In this document: one piece after another, positions 34,131 to 45,790 of the stretch
How the letters are laid out: every line of letters begins with the position of its first letter
How positions within the stretch are numbered: the first letter of the stretch is position 1
Assembly (NCBI GenBank): GCA_025667525.1
Contig: CM046876.1
Span: 84,671,512-84,735,511, forward strand
From: Glebionis coronaria
Taxonomy: Eukaryota; Streptophyta; Magnoliopsida; Asterales; Asteraceae
Direction: 5' to 3'
Length of the DNA: 64,000 bases
Position numbers and translations under genes: made by a program
Notes under the pieces: model-generated
What the model was told of the DNA's origin: nothing
Databases searched by the model: none
What the model saw: the letters and a program-made list of their open reading frames with translations, nothing else

Positions 34131-35380
34131 CATAAGATCCTACTCTATGAGAGATCTAATTTACCAAGACTCGAAATTCTTTCACGACTATTCACCCAGA
34201 TCCCACCAGAATGCACCAAAATCTCAGACAAGTTTTAAAAGAAGCAGTATAACACATGGATGCAACTACGTTCATATCTAAATGCCTGACACACCGGAGG
34301 TTCAAGATAGAACGTCGCCATGCTAGTGAGTGGTTACAACCATTTAAAATTATGAACATAAATGGGACTAGGTTTCCATGAAGGTTGCTATCAGCTACCA
34401 CAGAACTCAGAAAAGTTTAATCCTATCTAAGCCATTGTCAAACATTTAAACCAGCCTACACATTTTCTCTTATCCGAAAGGGTTACGCAGTAACAAACCT
34501 GTAAGAAATTCAGCAATAAATCGTAAGATTTCGCGGTATTCCATCAACCATCATATCATATAGAAAATTTCTCGTTCACGAATCACGCTCACGTTCATGT
34601 TCACGAATCACGTTATGTTCACATTTACGTTCACGTTTATGTTCATGTTCACGTTTACGTTCACCTTCACGTTTGCGTCTCACGTTCACATTATGATGTT
34701 ATTTCAGTTCATGTTTTGTGCTATCTCATGATTTAAGCTCACGTTAGCGTTCATAACATTGTTCACGTTCAAGTTCGTGTGCCATTTCACGATACACGTT
34801 GCAAAGTTTATTACCGAATACGGTTACAGAAAGCTTGAGAAACCAGTCTCAAGTTTAGGACAACTATTCCATAACCAGGCAGACGTTTCAAATCTCAGGC
34901 CGTATCGTTTGGCATTCCTTCCTCAGTCAGCATACGTTCATGATATGTTCTGGTATCACGTCCACGGTATACTTCACGTATCACATTCATGATATATTTC
35001 ATGCATAGTGCTCCTTTTATGATCACGAACCACGTTCACAATAGCTCACGTAGCACGCTCACAATTGTTCACGTAGTTCTTCCCTATATACTTTCAGCAG
35101 CCTGCCTAGAAATATAAATGTTATCTCTTCACGATAATTGTACGTACCGTTTCATGTATACTACATGCTATAACTTATTCATTCTATCAGATTCAGGAAA
35201 TCTATCTTAAGTATGGAACCAGAAACTATTCAGCATCATCAGGACAGGGTCATCAGGACGAAGGTTTCTTTTATTATTATGTTTAGACCTTTGAAAGAAT
35301 CGTTTCGAGCGGGATCCACTCGAAACGGAGGAGTCCATCCGGACCTCTCATCCTTTTCCTTCAATAATTCAGTTAAGTTC
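34131..35380 (+). pseudogene. Chromovirus integrase and chromodomain relics
   Basis: FISKCLTHRRFKIERRHASE (about 34270-34330) matches the integrase zinc-binding segment, with His where the last Cys is expected. LRPYRLAFLPQSAYVHDMFW (34895-34960) matches the integrase C-terminal region. The piece 35215-35345 resembles the chromodomain tail. In between, 34565-34790 has been overtaken by TTCACG-type hexamer repeats. RNase H was not recognised. Confidence 0.6.
34565..34790. repeat. TTCACG-type hexanucleotide repeat
   Basis: Runs of GTTCACGTTTACGTTCACG and variants, with weaker copies near 35025-35075. It replaces part of the integrase coding region. Confidence 0.75.
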
Positions 35381-35449
35381 TTTCAGTCATGTTATGTTCC
35401 ACGTTCTCTTCAGTCATGTCACGATATACTCTTTCAGCAACATTGTGTC

Positions 35450-35660
35450 CTAATTTGAGGACGAATTATCTTTTAGCTTATATGTCCTTTCAGCTTTCAT
35501 ATTCTTTCAGCCTATGTGTCTTTCCCATCTTTTATAATTTCGTCAGCTTATTATCTTTAATCCGAGGACGAATTTCCCTTTTTAGAGGGGAAGAATTGTA
35601 AAACCATAGCATTATCGCATCCTTAATTCGAGGACGAATTATTTGTTTTAGGGGGGAAGT
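35450..35660 (+). promoter_or_regulatory. Polypurine tract, present in repeated copies
   Basis: The functional tract is AGGGGGGAAGT (35650-35660), directly before the 3' LTR. The block GAGGACGAATT occurs three times (about 35456, 35566 and 35632). The second copy is followed by AGAGGGGAAGAAT and TGTAAAACCATAGC (from about 35598), a false LTR start only ~26 bp long, and then by the third copy and the real junction. Confidence 0.7.
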
Positions 35661-38152
35661 TGTAAAACCCATAAATTTTATTTACAGTTTTATGGCAAAT
35701 ATTTTAAATAGAAAGAATTGTAACGCTCAAGATTTTTAGTAACGCTTTAAGTGATCGGCTGTAACTATAAATTTACATATCTTGATTTAAATAAAAGTAC
35801 TAAAGGTTTGTAGTAGTAATATATAATTAAAATGAAAACAGTAGATGTTAAAATGAAAAACCATGTTATTATTGGACCAATGTCACATTCTTAAAATCAT
35901 GCTTACGGTTTTTTACATATTAAACATTTCATAATAATTTGAAAATAAAATCAGTGATACAAAAGTCAATTAAAATAATATAGAAGTCTTTTAATAATAG
36001 TAGAAATTTTCTTTAAGGTTCATTCATAACATATTTGGTCTAGCTGTCTTTCCTTTTTCATGTCCCTAATATTCGCCAAGTTGTTCAACCGTGATAACAT
36101 CAACGATCTTAGGATCACGTCTAAATGACCTAGTTCTCGGCCCATGACTATTTTATAAATCGTCATCTCATTCATTGCATCAATCCTAAAATACATAATA
36201 ATCCTAACCTCAAAATCTATAATGACGAATTGCGGCATCATTTTCAATACCTTTTTTTTGTCAAGCCTTGTTCGATTTCTTACCATGTGTTCATGTTCGA
36301 TATCCTCGTTCATGATCACGTAGGAGTTATGCTTTCATTTGTTACGGGTTTAGAGATGTGTTTCGATTCGGAGTCCGGATCACACTCGATTCGGTGTTCA
36401 TACACGTGTTGTTTCGATGTGTTACTATCTTTTCCATACTAGTAATGAAAGATCATCCGGGCTTATTTCTATTATTCACCCAGGCAACGTTCTTTTATTG
36501 TTCATGGGCGAGGGCAGAGTTGGTTTCGAGTTTTTGGCTTGCTCGGGTAATGTCGATCATGTCATATTTGTGAAGACGGTTCGTGTTTTTTCGCTGATAT
36601 TTAGAGCTCGTTAATGCAAGGGTTTTGGGCGCATCGGTTCACATACATGCGAGTGTGAGGTTCAGTCTCATGTCGTTGAGATCTATTGTTTGTGTTTCGA
36701 TCTCCGTTTGGTTTTGTTTCATCAGTCCGTGCTTGGCTTCAGGTATATCTCAAGTGTAATCCTTCTACAGTATCTATGCGCTACATATAGAACTCTCATT
36801 ATATATTTACAAAATATATCAATTTTTGTTTGCAAAGTGAAACGTCAAACAAGCAAATAGTAACTACAAAGTAAATGAAGAAATTATAAGATAACAAGTT
36901 GAGGTAGACATGCACATTCATGAGAAAAAAGACTAAAAGAAAGAAAACGTGTATATATTAATGCTTATAAGACATTCGGAGTAATTGTTTAATCAATAAT
37001 GTAGATTATTTGACGGAAAATTTGTTTGAAGTTTGGTTAAGCGTTACAATTTGGCTAAGGTACGGATATTCCTATCACTCTACTATTATGATACCTTTCT
37101 TTTTCCTTTCGTTTTTTTATCGAGGTACGGATTTTCCGTCCTTTCAGTAAGGACTTCCTTTCCTATGCATGATTAGGATTCTCCTTCTGCAGCCAATGTT
37201 TTCTCCAGTATATGTTTAAGCTTATCAGCAATCATGTTAATAACAAAATAAATTGTCTGGGCATTATATACAAGCATGACCAGTGTATGTACTAGTTACG
37301 GAGGTACCGTAACCATGGCACTAGAGGCACCGGTGTCGTGACTCACATGCAGGAGAGTGATATCCTGCATCGTCCCACTCAGCTCAGTTTGGCCATTTTA
37401 TCAGTATTTTTAGTGGGGCGTATGGATGCATCCTAGGCTTATCAGTTTACACTTATCATGTTAAATGTGGTGTGTGTTCTACATCCTTCACATTGGAGCT
37501 GATCCCTCCACCCAGCACAGTATTTAGAGGTTACCCCTCTACAGTTATTTAGAGGTCACCCCTCTACAGCATGACGAGCTCACCCCTCCAGTTATTCATG
37601 CACCGTTGTTACAGCACATGACCTATATAAGCTCTAGCAATTAAAATACAGTAAATGCATGTTTTCAGATTTAACAGATAACAGTTCAGCTTTATTATTT
37701 ATAAATCAGACTTTACAGATTATACACAGATTTCCGCTGCAACTTTACTTATCAGTCTTACAGCTCTAGTATTTTATCATCTGTTTCATTTCAGTAATTC
37801 CTTATCATGCTTTATATCCGTTCACTGAGCGTTATGCTCAGCCGTAGTTCTTTCATGTTCTAACGGCAGGTACACCAGGACGCTCTTAGGATTCTGATAG
37901 CATGTGCATTGAATGGAAGCTATCCAGACTTCTTACTTTATGCACTTCTTATATTATTCTGCGTATTTGAACATTGTTTAGTCCTTTCCTTCAGTATTTT
38001 ACTTTTCATGTTTTGAGCTTATGTTTGGATTACCGATGTTTGATTCCGGTATTTCCTTCATAGTCAGTTAATGTTTTAGGACATTTACCTTATGCTTTGA
38101 TGACACGCCATAAATACACGTAATGGTCCACTCATCCAAGTTGGGTGTTACA
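35661..38152 (+). repeat. 3' LTR of the chromovirus (2492 bp)
   Basis: Copy of 28493-30994 with scattered substitutions and small indels. Ends TGTAAAACCC..GGGTGTTACA. Contains a TATA box at 37624-37631 and the CTGAGC/GCTCAG hairpin at 37825-37841. Confidence 0.88.
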
Positions 38153-38184
38153 ACAGTCCAAGATATGAAGCTACACTCTGCTCC

Positions 38185-39300
38185 AGATGATAGATGTGAA
38201 GTTATCTAAAATAAAATAAGAACAAACCAACAAACATGGCTTCTGTGAAACAGTATGTTTCTCAGACTCCTAAACATAACCCGCGAGGTAAGCGTGGAAA
38301 TCAATAAGTCTGACCTCCAAACAATGTTGGGGCAAATCAAACTGGTGGTAGAGGTGGTAGCGGTAGCAACTACAATCCCACCACAAATGTCGTCTCTCAA
38401 CTATTACAAATTGGATGGAACTGGAACTCGAGGCCAAACAACTATGCAGGTCTAAGGGCACATACGTCAAAAGATATCAACCTGAATGTTTCAAGAAATA
38501 TTTAGTTAAGCTTAAATGCAACATACTTTTGCGGTTGAACATAAGAGATATCAACCTGAAAGTTCCCTTGTGTGCTCAGCTTGAACAGCTTTGAGTTTGA
38601 ATCAATTCATGAACGAGAAAACAAAAAATAAAAGCAAAAAACGAAGTTTTTTCACACCGATTCATTATTTGTTTAACACAAATCAATTGCTTGATGAAAA
38701 TTTGATATATGGATACTTAGATGACATCTTTACTTCATTTAAATATAGGAATGTTTTGATCATTTGAAAGAATTTAAGAATTCAAAGATTGTGGTATTAT
38801 CATATTTCATAATTTACAGCCATTGAAGAAACAATGTTGACTCGGATTTTCTTTTACTAATTTACTCACATTATATGGTCATGTAAAGTTTTGATTCAAT
38901 TTAAGAAACAATCTTAACAAATCTAAACTTGATTCAATTTTTTTGTCAAACTTTAAAACCACTATCATTGCGTTTCAACTATAGTTTTCAAAACCATGTA
39001 TTTTTTTTAACTGACGTATGTGCCTTTAGACCTGCATAGTTGTTTGGCCTCGAGTTCCAGTTCCATCCAGCTTGTAATGGTTGAGAGACGACATTTGTGG
39101 TGGGACTGTAGTTGCTACCGCTACCACCTCTTCTGCCACCAGTTTGGATTGCCCAAACATTGTTTGGAGGTCAAACTTATTGATTTTCACGCTTACCTCA
39201 CGGGTTTTGTTTAGGAGTCTGAGAAACATGTTGTTTCATAAAAGCCATGTTTGTTGGTTTGTTCTTGTTTTATTTTAGATAACTTCACATCTATCATCTT
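38185..39300. repeat. Large inverted repeat (arms ~285 bp, spacer ~540 bp)
   Basis: Arms are 38185-38469 and 39012-39300, roughly 90% identical by eye. Read outward-in, both arms can encode a Gly/Asn/Ser-rich segment ending in GWNWNSRPNNYAGL, with small length changes (one GGR to GGRR codon insertion). A GTAAGCG donor-like word is kept in both. The spacer 38470-39011 is AT-rich. A transcript across it would fold into a long hairpin. Whether it is a transposon, a duplicated gene fragment or a small-RNA locus is open. Confidence 0.75.
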
Positions 39301-40013
39301 GAGTAGTTGACTTTCAATGATTTTTATTTTCAAACATTAATTTTTTGTGAAGTCCTCTTAATAGCAACCATGAAACCAGTTGCACCACGTACGACTAAGA
39401 TGCAAATAAGATACAATCGCATGTTACGAGCATTTGCAATTTCATTTTTATATATTTTCACACAACATTTACCACAATATCACACATAGTTAATTATCTT
39501 CCGCTAGGCATTTCCGCCGTTATACGCGGGTACTCGCCTAGTCACTTATATCAAAGTATCAATGTAGTACCACCTAGTAGGGGATAGAAACCTTATCGTA
39601 ACACGATGTGATTCACAATAACAACAAGAATTAGGAGTCCATGTCAAAGGTTTATCAACTTTAGTTGGTGATTTTGTTTCTTAACTCGAACTTGTTCTCT
39701 AGTTTATACATCGGATATACTCTTCAACAACTTTTTAATTATTTATATTCATGTGATATTATGCTTTTAAAATTAAAATAATGAACATCATCAAACGAAA
39801 AGCTAAAGAAGGTCCCTTGAAGAGCCGCCATGATGTTTGATTGAGTTGTTTACAAAGTCTTCGGGCATGTTACTATATTCTAGAGGAATTGTACGGTAGA
39901 ATTGGCCTACCATTCCCCCCTATTGATGCGTTTATCAAGGGTAGCGTATATATTTTTTATTTTTATTTTTTTTGGACTAAAAGGGTAGCGTATATATATC
40001 AAAGAATGAAGCA
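39301..40013. other. Intergenic DNA
   Basis: No gene seen. The word AGGGTAGCGTATATAT occurs twice (about 39939 and 39981), a short direct duplication. Confidence 0.4.
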
Positions 40014-40331
40014 TAGATGAGCACGGGATCAGTCTTATACCGATCACGTAACGAATTAGTGATATCGATTTTTTCTCGAATATAAATTAGTGATACTGGT
40101 ATCGTATCGATCGAGATTCGGACATCGATACCGGTATTAGAAAATCGCGTTTTTCCAGTTTTTTTGAAAATTTGCCGATTTGATACTGGTCTCGTACCGA
40201 ATTAGTGGTCTCGAATTTTTTTTCACCTTATTAGTTATTTCAGTCCCGGTGCCGTACTAAACAGAATTCGGTACTAAAAATCGATACAATTCTGGTTCGA
40301 TTTTGATATTCGGGGCGAGATGCTCATCCTA
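40014..40331. mobile_element. Candidate small DNA transposon with inverted ends
   Basis: Ends TAGATGAGCACGGG and, reversed, TAGGATGAGCATCT. The interior repeats GATACTGGT, CCGAATTAGTG and TCGATACCGG words. No clear target duplication. hAT-like by general appearance only. Confidence 0.4.
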
Positions 40332-40687
40332 GAATTAAGTTATAAAAAATGTGTGAACAAATTGTTGAAAATTTTACTTTTGCCTAATGATATGATAGAA
40401 TAATTAAAAGGAACTTAAACGTACTTAACAAAAAAACAAAAAAGTTAGGTGAGTAGATCAATCAGATTAACTAATATTATCTTCTACAACCCAAAAGAAT
40501 ATAAAATTATAAAAAGTTAAATACAGATTATGTCAAGAAGAAGAAAGAAATGAAAAGAGGCCCATTAGGACATTTGGCAAAGTATTGCTAGCTTTCTTTC
40601 CTATTTTGAAGATTAAAGTGTACCTATAAAGTTAATATCCAATAATTTCTAATCTACAATTTACCTCACATTTTTAGGAAGATTAGA
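40332..40687. other. Region downstream of TRM5
   Basis: AT-rich 356 bp between the candidate transposon and the TRM5 stop codon. It would contain the TRM5 3' untranslated region and polyadenylation site (minus strand). No unambiguous AATAAA was assigned. Confidence 0.4.
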
Positions 40688-43600
40688 TTACAGTTCCGAG
40701 ATTGGATTAGCAAACGCAACTCTCTCCGGGAGCAAGAATGATGCACACAACATCCACTTCCCAGGGGCAACAAGGCGTACTTTATGCATTTTAACTTCAA
40801 ATGCCACCTCCGACAATGCAATTCTTATCCGCTGATTTAAAATTACCAAGGATAAAAGTAAGAATTAAAGCTAATCAACAAACATTAATGATGGCAATTT
40901 CGACCCATGTTGGATCAGTTCAAATTATTTGTAAACAAGCCAACTGAAAATTAGCTAAAAATGGGTCAAACGGATTACAAGTTGCCAAAGTGTATCTTAA
41001 ATGCATTGAACCTACCAAAAGGGGGTTATTCTGGCCCAAGTAGGGTATAATACATTTATACAGCAAAACATCTGAACAGAAGCAGGGGCGGAGCCAGGAT
41101 TTTTAGTTAAGGGAGGCTAACCATACTTAAAGCAAAAGTTCAAAGTGTTGGGGGAGGCTGAATGTAGAAAATAGTAGAAAAAGTGCTTGTAATACACATT
41201 ATTAATAAGCGAAAACGGAAGATACTATTAAGGGAGTACTCGTATTATACATGCAAAATATTTGAATAGAAGATATTATTAAGGGGGTATTATATACATG
41301 CAAAACATTTGAATGAAAGATATTATAAAGGGTGCCGTGCTTATGCCAGAATTACCCTTTCTAAACATATTTGAAAGTGAATTACTGTTTCTAAACATTT
41401 TAGATATGATTGAGCCTTTATTGGACCAAAGTGAGCAAGTGAAGTTGTACGTCTGATCCCCTAGTTAAACATTGGTCTATGTACATTGCCCCTTAAATTC
41501 AAGTTTCTCTTTTTGCAAGTATAATTGACACACTAAATGAGTACAACGAAAACAAATCAGAAATTTGGACAACAAGAATCCCGCGCAAACCCAACCGTTT
41601 CAACTCAAACCAACTATGCCCGTTTTGACCTCTTGCACACTCTGCCACAACAGCCAATTGTGCCACCTCTAACCGTGTATAGCTACTTCCAAAAAGATCT
41701 AATAGAACGAGAACGCTTTTAAGTAAATAACTATGGAGTAAATAATAAATCAAACCTCGTGAAAATCAAACTCTGGGTCTTCAGCTTTTGAAAAACCATA
41801 TACATGGATCATTGGCAAAGTTAACTCTTCATCCCGGTCAGCATCTCTAAAAATTCCTTTAAATGCATCTGCCACCAAATTTAGAAAACCTTTGAGCAAA
41901 AAGGAATAAAACCATGAAGTCTGACAAAGAAGTTAAAGGAACGATGCACTCTCCATAAATTTACTAGGTTGAGAGCGCAACTAGTTTACCAATGACCAAT
42001 TTGTAATTCAACAAACACTAGAAGAAGAAAGGAATAAATAAATTATAGTAGTATCTAAAAACTTGTGACAAAAAAAAGGCGCAACTTTGTACTATCTTTT
42101 ATGACCATTTCATGCTAAGCATTAAAAAAATCAGAAATAGAAAGTATCCAATTGCCGTGTAAATTGAACAAAACCATCATCAATAAAGAAACAAGTACCA
42201 AATCCTACAAGTTAACTCAAACAAGAAACAAAAGTCCAAAGAGAAACAATAGAAGCCTTTACATACCAAGATATTCGGCTGCATCTTTGGGTAGATTCAT
42301 TACCACTTGCGTGATAGGTCGAGAGCTTTTACTCTTAAAGATAGCATCAATAAATCTTCTCCCATCCATGTTAAAAACCTTTGAATGTGACAACAGGCAA
42401 AAGGATGTGTAAATGCTTTAAACGGAGAATGTAATAACCTTAAATCTTGCAGATAAAGTAACTAATTGATCAAAACTTTGAGTAAAATAAGACCAAGATC
42501 AAAGGCATACCTCAATCTTTCTTTCTAACTTGTTGAGCACAGAATTTCTTTCCATATAGTCAACTGCATGAGGATTTAAATCATTTGCATACACATGCTT
42601 AACCTTTTTCGCTGCTGATATCGCTAACGGCCCAACCCCGGCAAACACGTCACCTGTTGCTGGAAACTATCAGATTTCACAAGACAAAACGAATATTGTC
42701 ATGTTCATATAACATTACAAGAGATCATCAATAAAACAAAACTAAAAGAATCTGAAACTTTTGATAGTTCGTATAGTTTGATATTCACATTTGTTACCAA
42801 TTACCAAGTATGATTATATTTATATAAGATCAAAAAAGAAAAAGACATACAAATAACATCACTCCGTGTAAAGCAATTTAGAAGTCTTTGCCTCTCTGTT
42901 GCCAGCTTTGAGCTCCAGTACCTGCATACAATACTCAACATCACCAAATAGAAAGTACAAACATAAAAAGTAAAACGTGTATGCTGCTGCATGAATAAAT
43001 GTAAACCGTCAACAATGCCATCTAATCAAACTGAAGGAATTTGAATGATAACAATTGTTTCTTGTTGATTAATTGATGAAGAAAAACTTACACCGATGCC
43101 AAATCAACATGTAAGTGAAGTCCATTTTCTACAACCCTTGTCACAAGAGAATGATTTCCAGCCAAAACTTCAAGCTGCATCGTTCTGAAGTCATTATTGA
43201 TGGCATCAATCTTATTGACGACTGTTTGTATCTTTGGTTTGTTTTTGTCCAGAACAACCTGCAAAAAAAAACGGTAATTTTTAATACATAATGTGTGCTA
43301 ATAAAGTTCAGTCCTTGGTGGGTTGAATCATAAGCATTAAGCCAAATACCTTTGCTATAACATTCTTATATGGAAGATGTTCATCCCTTAAGTTTAGATG
43401 AATAATATGCCCAACTGTCTCAAAGGACGAAGGAACAATCATACCCTTTGGAAGCAAAGCCTCTAAGACCTGCAAATATTTGTAAAATCATAACTCAAAG
43501 TCTCAAACCATCCCAAGATATAAACATATGCGATAATAAAACTTAATCGTTAAAAGTATCAATAGAAACTTCACCAGAAGCAATATATACCTCGTTCATC

Positions 43601-45285
43601 TGCCAGTAACTGTAAAACAAAGTCAGCTTGCATCTCACAAGTTCAAATAGTGATCCTGCTAAGCATGCCTGGAAGACACAGAAAGCTTAGAAACACACGC
43701 AGACACAACAATCAAGTTAGATCCATCAATCACCAGCCCGCCGGGACTAATAGCAAATATGGTCATATTTTATTTTATTTTTGAACGGCAACTTTGCAAA
43801 TATGGTCATATACTCATACCAAATTAGTTGTATTTCGATGAAAACATGTACCAATAACGAAGAGTAATGCCCTCTCCGACCAAGAAAGGAATCACAATAT
43901 GAAACGAGTTAAGCTCACTTATATGCCAATGCAAGGAGTCATATGGACACACGTAATTCATGCACCGAGGCACAAGCACTCAGCATTACCGAGATATAAC
44001 TAACCAATTCTCATCATCCCAGCCTCCCATATTGTTTATGAAAGGAAAGAGTGCCAAAGAGGTAACTAATGAACAAAAAAAATCAGAATGTGTAGTATGA
44101 ATAGCTTTTTCGCTCATCAAAAGGAGTGGAGTTCAATTTTTAAAAAATAAACCAAATTCTGTCAAAACTTAACAGACTCAAAATTGTTAAAAGTTTAACA
44201 TTCACTTCCATATTGTTGAAAACTGAAATTCCGCTCAAACTTTGAAATTTCAATTACCCATTCTTGGTAATTTCCCCCTTTATAAATTCGTTACATTTCG
44301 TGCGTATCTTGTAACAGATAAACAGACTGTGAAACCCAACTAATGGTAACCAATGAGCACTAATAACATACGTAATATGATAACGGTAGTGTCCCAAATT
44401 ACACACACCATAATGCCTAAATAAATCACTATGACTACATATAGATATTCAAAACTCAAATAATCACATAAGTACCTTAATCGCCTCAGGCAATTCATCG
44501 ATCGGTTTACACGCATACCGCTCATCCAAAAGCAACAACCTAGTCGACCCTCTCCATTTCCCTGCCCTAAACCCCTCTTCACCAATCAACGCACTCAAAT
44601 CCTCACCCTCCATCCCACATTCCTCGACGACCTCAACCAAACAACACTCTCCCCTCTTACCCTCCCCATCTCCTCGCACCTCCGTTTTCCCCTTCCCTTT
44701 CCTCTTGGGCCTCGACAACTTGGCCAAATTCCTAAACTTCTCATAACCTCTTGAATCAAAACTCTTCACCAGCTTCTCCCTATACAAAACGGAGCTCAAC
44801 CTCTCACCGTCTCCCTCCGCTCTTCCGTCAATTCTCCTATCTAACGCCTTATCGACATCGTTTGTTTCGAAATACTTGACCAATTCAGCATCAATTTCAT
44901 CACCGTTAACTCTAGCAATGTTCCTAACTCTAGGCCAGTTTAACAAATGCCCACGCAGCTGGCTCTCTAACGCGTAACACCGCTCCGAACTCACTCGAAT
45001 AGCCGAAACATCGTAAACGCGAGTAAATAAGCTTTCATCTAATAAAGAACTATCTTCATTATCGTTAGTAACTAGTTTTTGTAATGATTGGTGTTTATGG
45101 CCTTTGGATAATGAAGGTCCGTACGGTGTGGTTTCGTGTCCGGTGACGGAAAAAGAAGCAACGGCGGAGATGCGGCGGCGCGTGAGGGTGGCGCGTGGGT
45201 GTGAGAGGAGTGTGAGCGGCGGAGGGAGGGGGAGGAGGAGGAGTGGAGGAAATAAAGGTGGCCGGAGAATGAATTTGGTGAACAT
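40688..45285 (-). CDS. TRM5: tRNA (guanine-37-N1)-methyltransferase, TRM5 family, nine exons
   Basis: The enzyme methylates G37 next to the anticodon with S-adenosylmethionine and guards against frameshifting. Exons (minus): 44476-45285, 43591-43668, 43350-43469, 43092-43258, 42851-42921, 42511-42653, 42267-42378, 41756-41868, 40688-40831. All junctions are GT..AG and the frame stays open: 585 residues. Residues 1-50 are rich in Leu, Pro, Ser and Arg with almost no acidic residues, an apparent organelle-targeting peptide. Family signatures follow: [20 protein letters not shown] (277-296), [20 protein letters not shown], the SAM-binding DVFAGVGP (417-424), NDLNP (439-443) and NLPK (491-494), with the usual C-terminal [18 protein letters not shown]. 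No break was found. TYW2-like enzymes share the fold, but NLP and overall layout favour TRM5. Plants have several paralogues; this resembles an organelle-targeted one (inference). Confidence 0.92.
40832..41755 (-). other. Intron 8 of TRM5 with transposon debris
   Basis: The longest intron of the gene (924 bp). It contains GGGGCGGAGCCAGGATTTTT at about 41086, a word frequent at ends of plant repeats, followed by two to three ~55-bp repeats (GAATAGAAGATATTATTAAG and relatives, 41215-41330). Confidence 0.55.
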
Positions 45286-45308
45286 TTTGCCGCCAAAATC
45301 GAGTGTTT

Positions 45309-45317
45309 TTAGGGTTT
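45309..45317 (-). promoter_or_regulatory. Telo-box upstream of TRM5
   Basis: AAACCCTAA on the minus strand, 24 bp upstream of the start codon. Telo-boxes are known near the transcription start of many plant translation-related genes, which fits a tRNA-modifying enzyme. Confidence 0.5.
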
Positions 45318-45426
45318 GGATTTTGGGGGTTATTTAACTGAAACAAACGTCTTCTCGAGTGATATGATGATTTGCAAACATTTTCTATTTTTCTAATTTA
45401 GTCCCGAATAAATATATTGGTGATAC

Positions 45427-45790
45427 ATAGACCTAATAATAAGAAGGCTTAAAAGAGAAATTCTATATTCACAAAAGATTTATAAAATTATTCCCACAAA
45501 ATGACATGTCATGAGTAGTCCAATCATGTTGTATCTTGTTTTCTCTTTCTTCTTATTCACCCTCCACTACTTGTTGTCAAATCATTTTGTGGATAAAATT
45601 TTGTAAATTTTTTGTGGGTGTAGAATTCCTCGGCCTAAAAACAGACCTAATGTCACGTGGCGTGTTGTGATTGGTGAAATGCAGGGGCCCACTATTTCAT
45701 ATATTTCATTTCTTCACCTCAGCTTTTAATTTTGCCACGTGTTTCAATTCTGTGATTAAGCCTTTTTTTAGGCATACGAATTAGGTCTAT
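45427..45790. mobile_element. Candidate MITE with a second palindromic element nested in it
   Basis: Outer ends ATAGACCTAAT / ATTAGGTCTAT are a perfect 11-bp inverted repeat (45427-45437, 45780-45790), with AAGGCTTAA / AAGCCTTTTTT just inside. An inner palindrome has ~50-bp arms at 45457-45507 and 45580-45629 (GAAATTCTATATTCACAAAA against its mirror). No exact target duplication was recognised for either. Confidence 0.5.

Larger units (their letters stand above)
28493..38152 (+). mobile_element. Decayed Tekay/Del-like chromovirus (Ty3/gypsy)
   Basis: LTRs lie at 28493-30994 and 35661-38152. The primer site TGGTATCAGAGC is at 30999-31010 and the polypurine tract at 35650-35660. Pol relics occur in the standard order: reverse transcriptase (33220-34130), integrase zinc-binding segment (about 34170-34390), integrase C-terminus (about 34840-34980) and a chromodomain-like tail (about 35210-35340). 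No frame is open for long. The right end carries GAGGACGAATT followed by a purine tract, as I know from Tekay/Del 3' ends. The flanks (CGCGC on the left, ACAGT on the right) do not form a 5-bp duplication. Confidence 0.8.

Noticed and set aside
42801..42992. 63-codon frame spanning a TRM5 exon
   Set aside because: Only its middle (42851-42921) is exon 5; the rest reads into introns.
44464..45346. Alternative frames around TRM5 exon 1 (starts at 45296 and 45346)
   Set aside because: They begin with TTG rather than ATG and overlap the exon out of frame; the exon structure accounts for the region.
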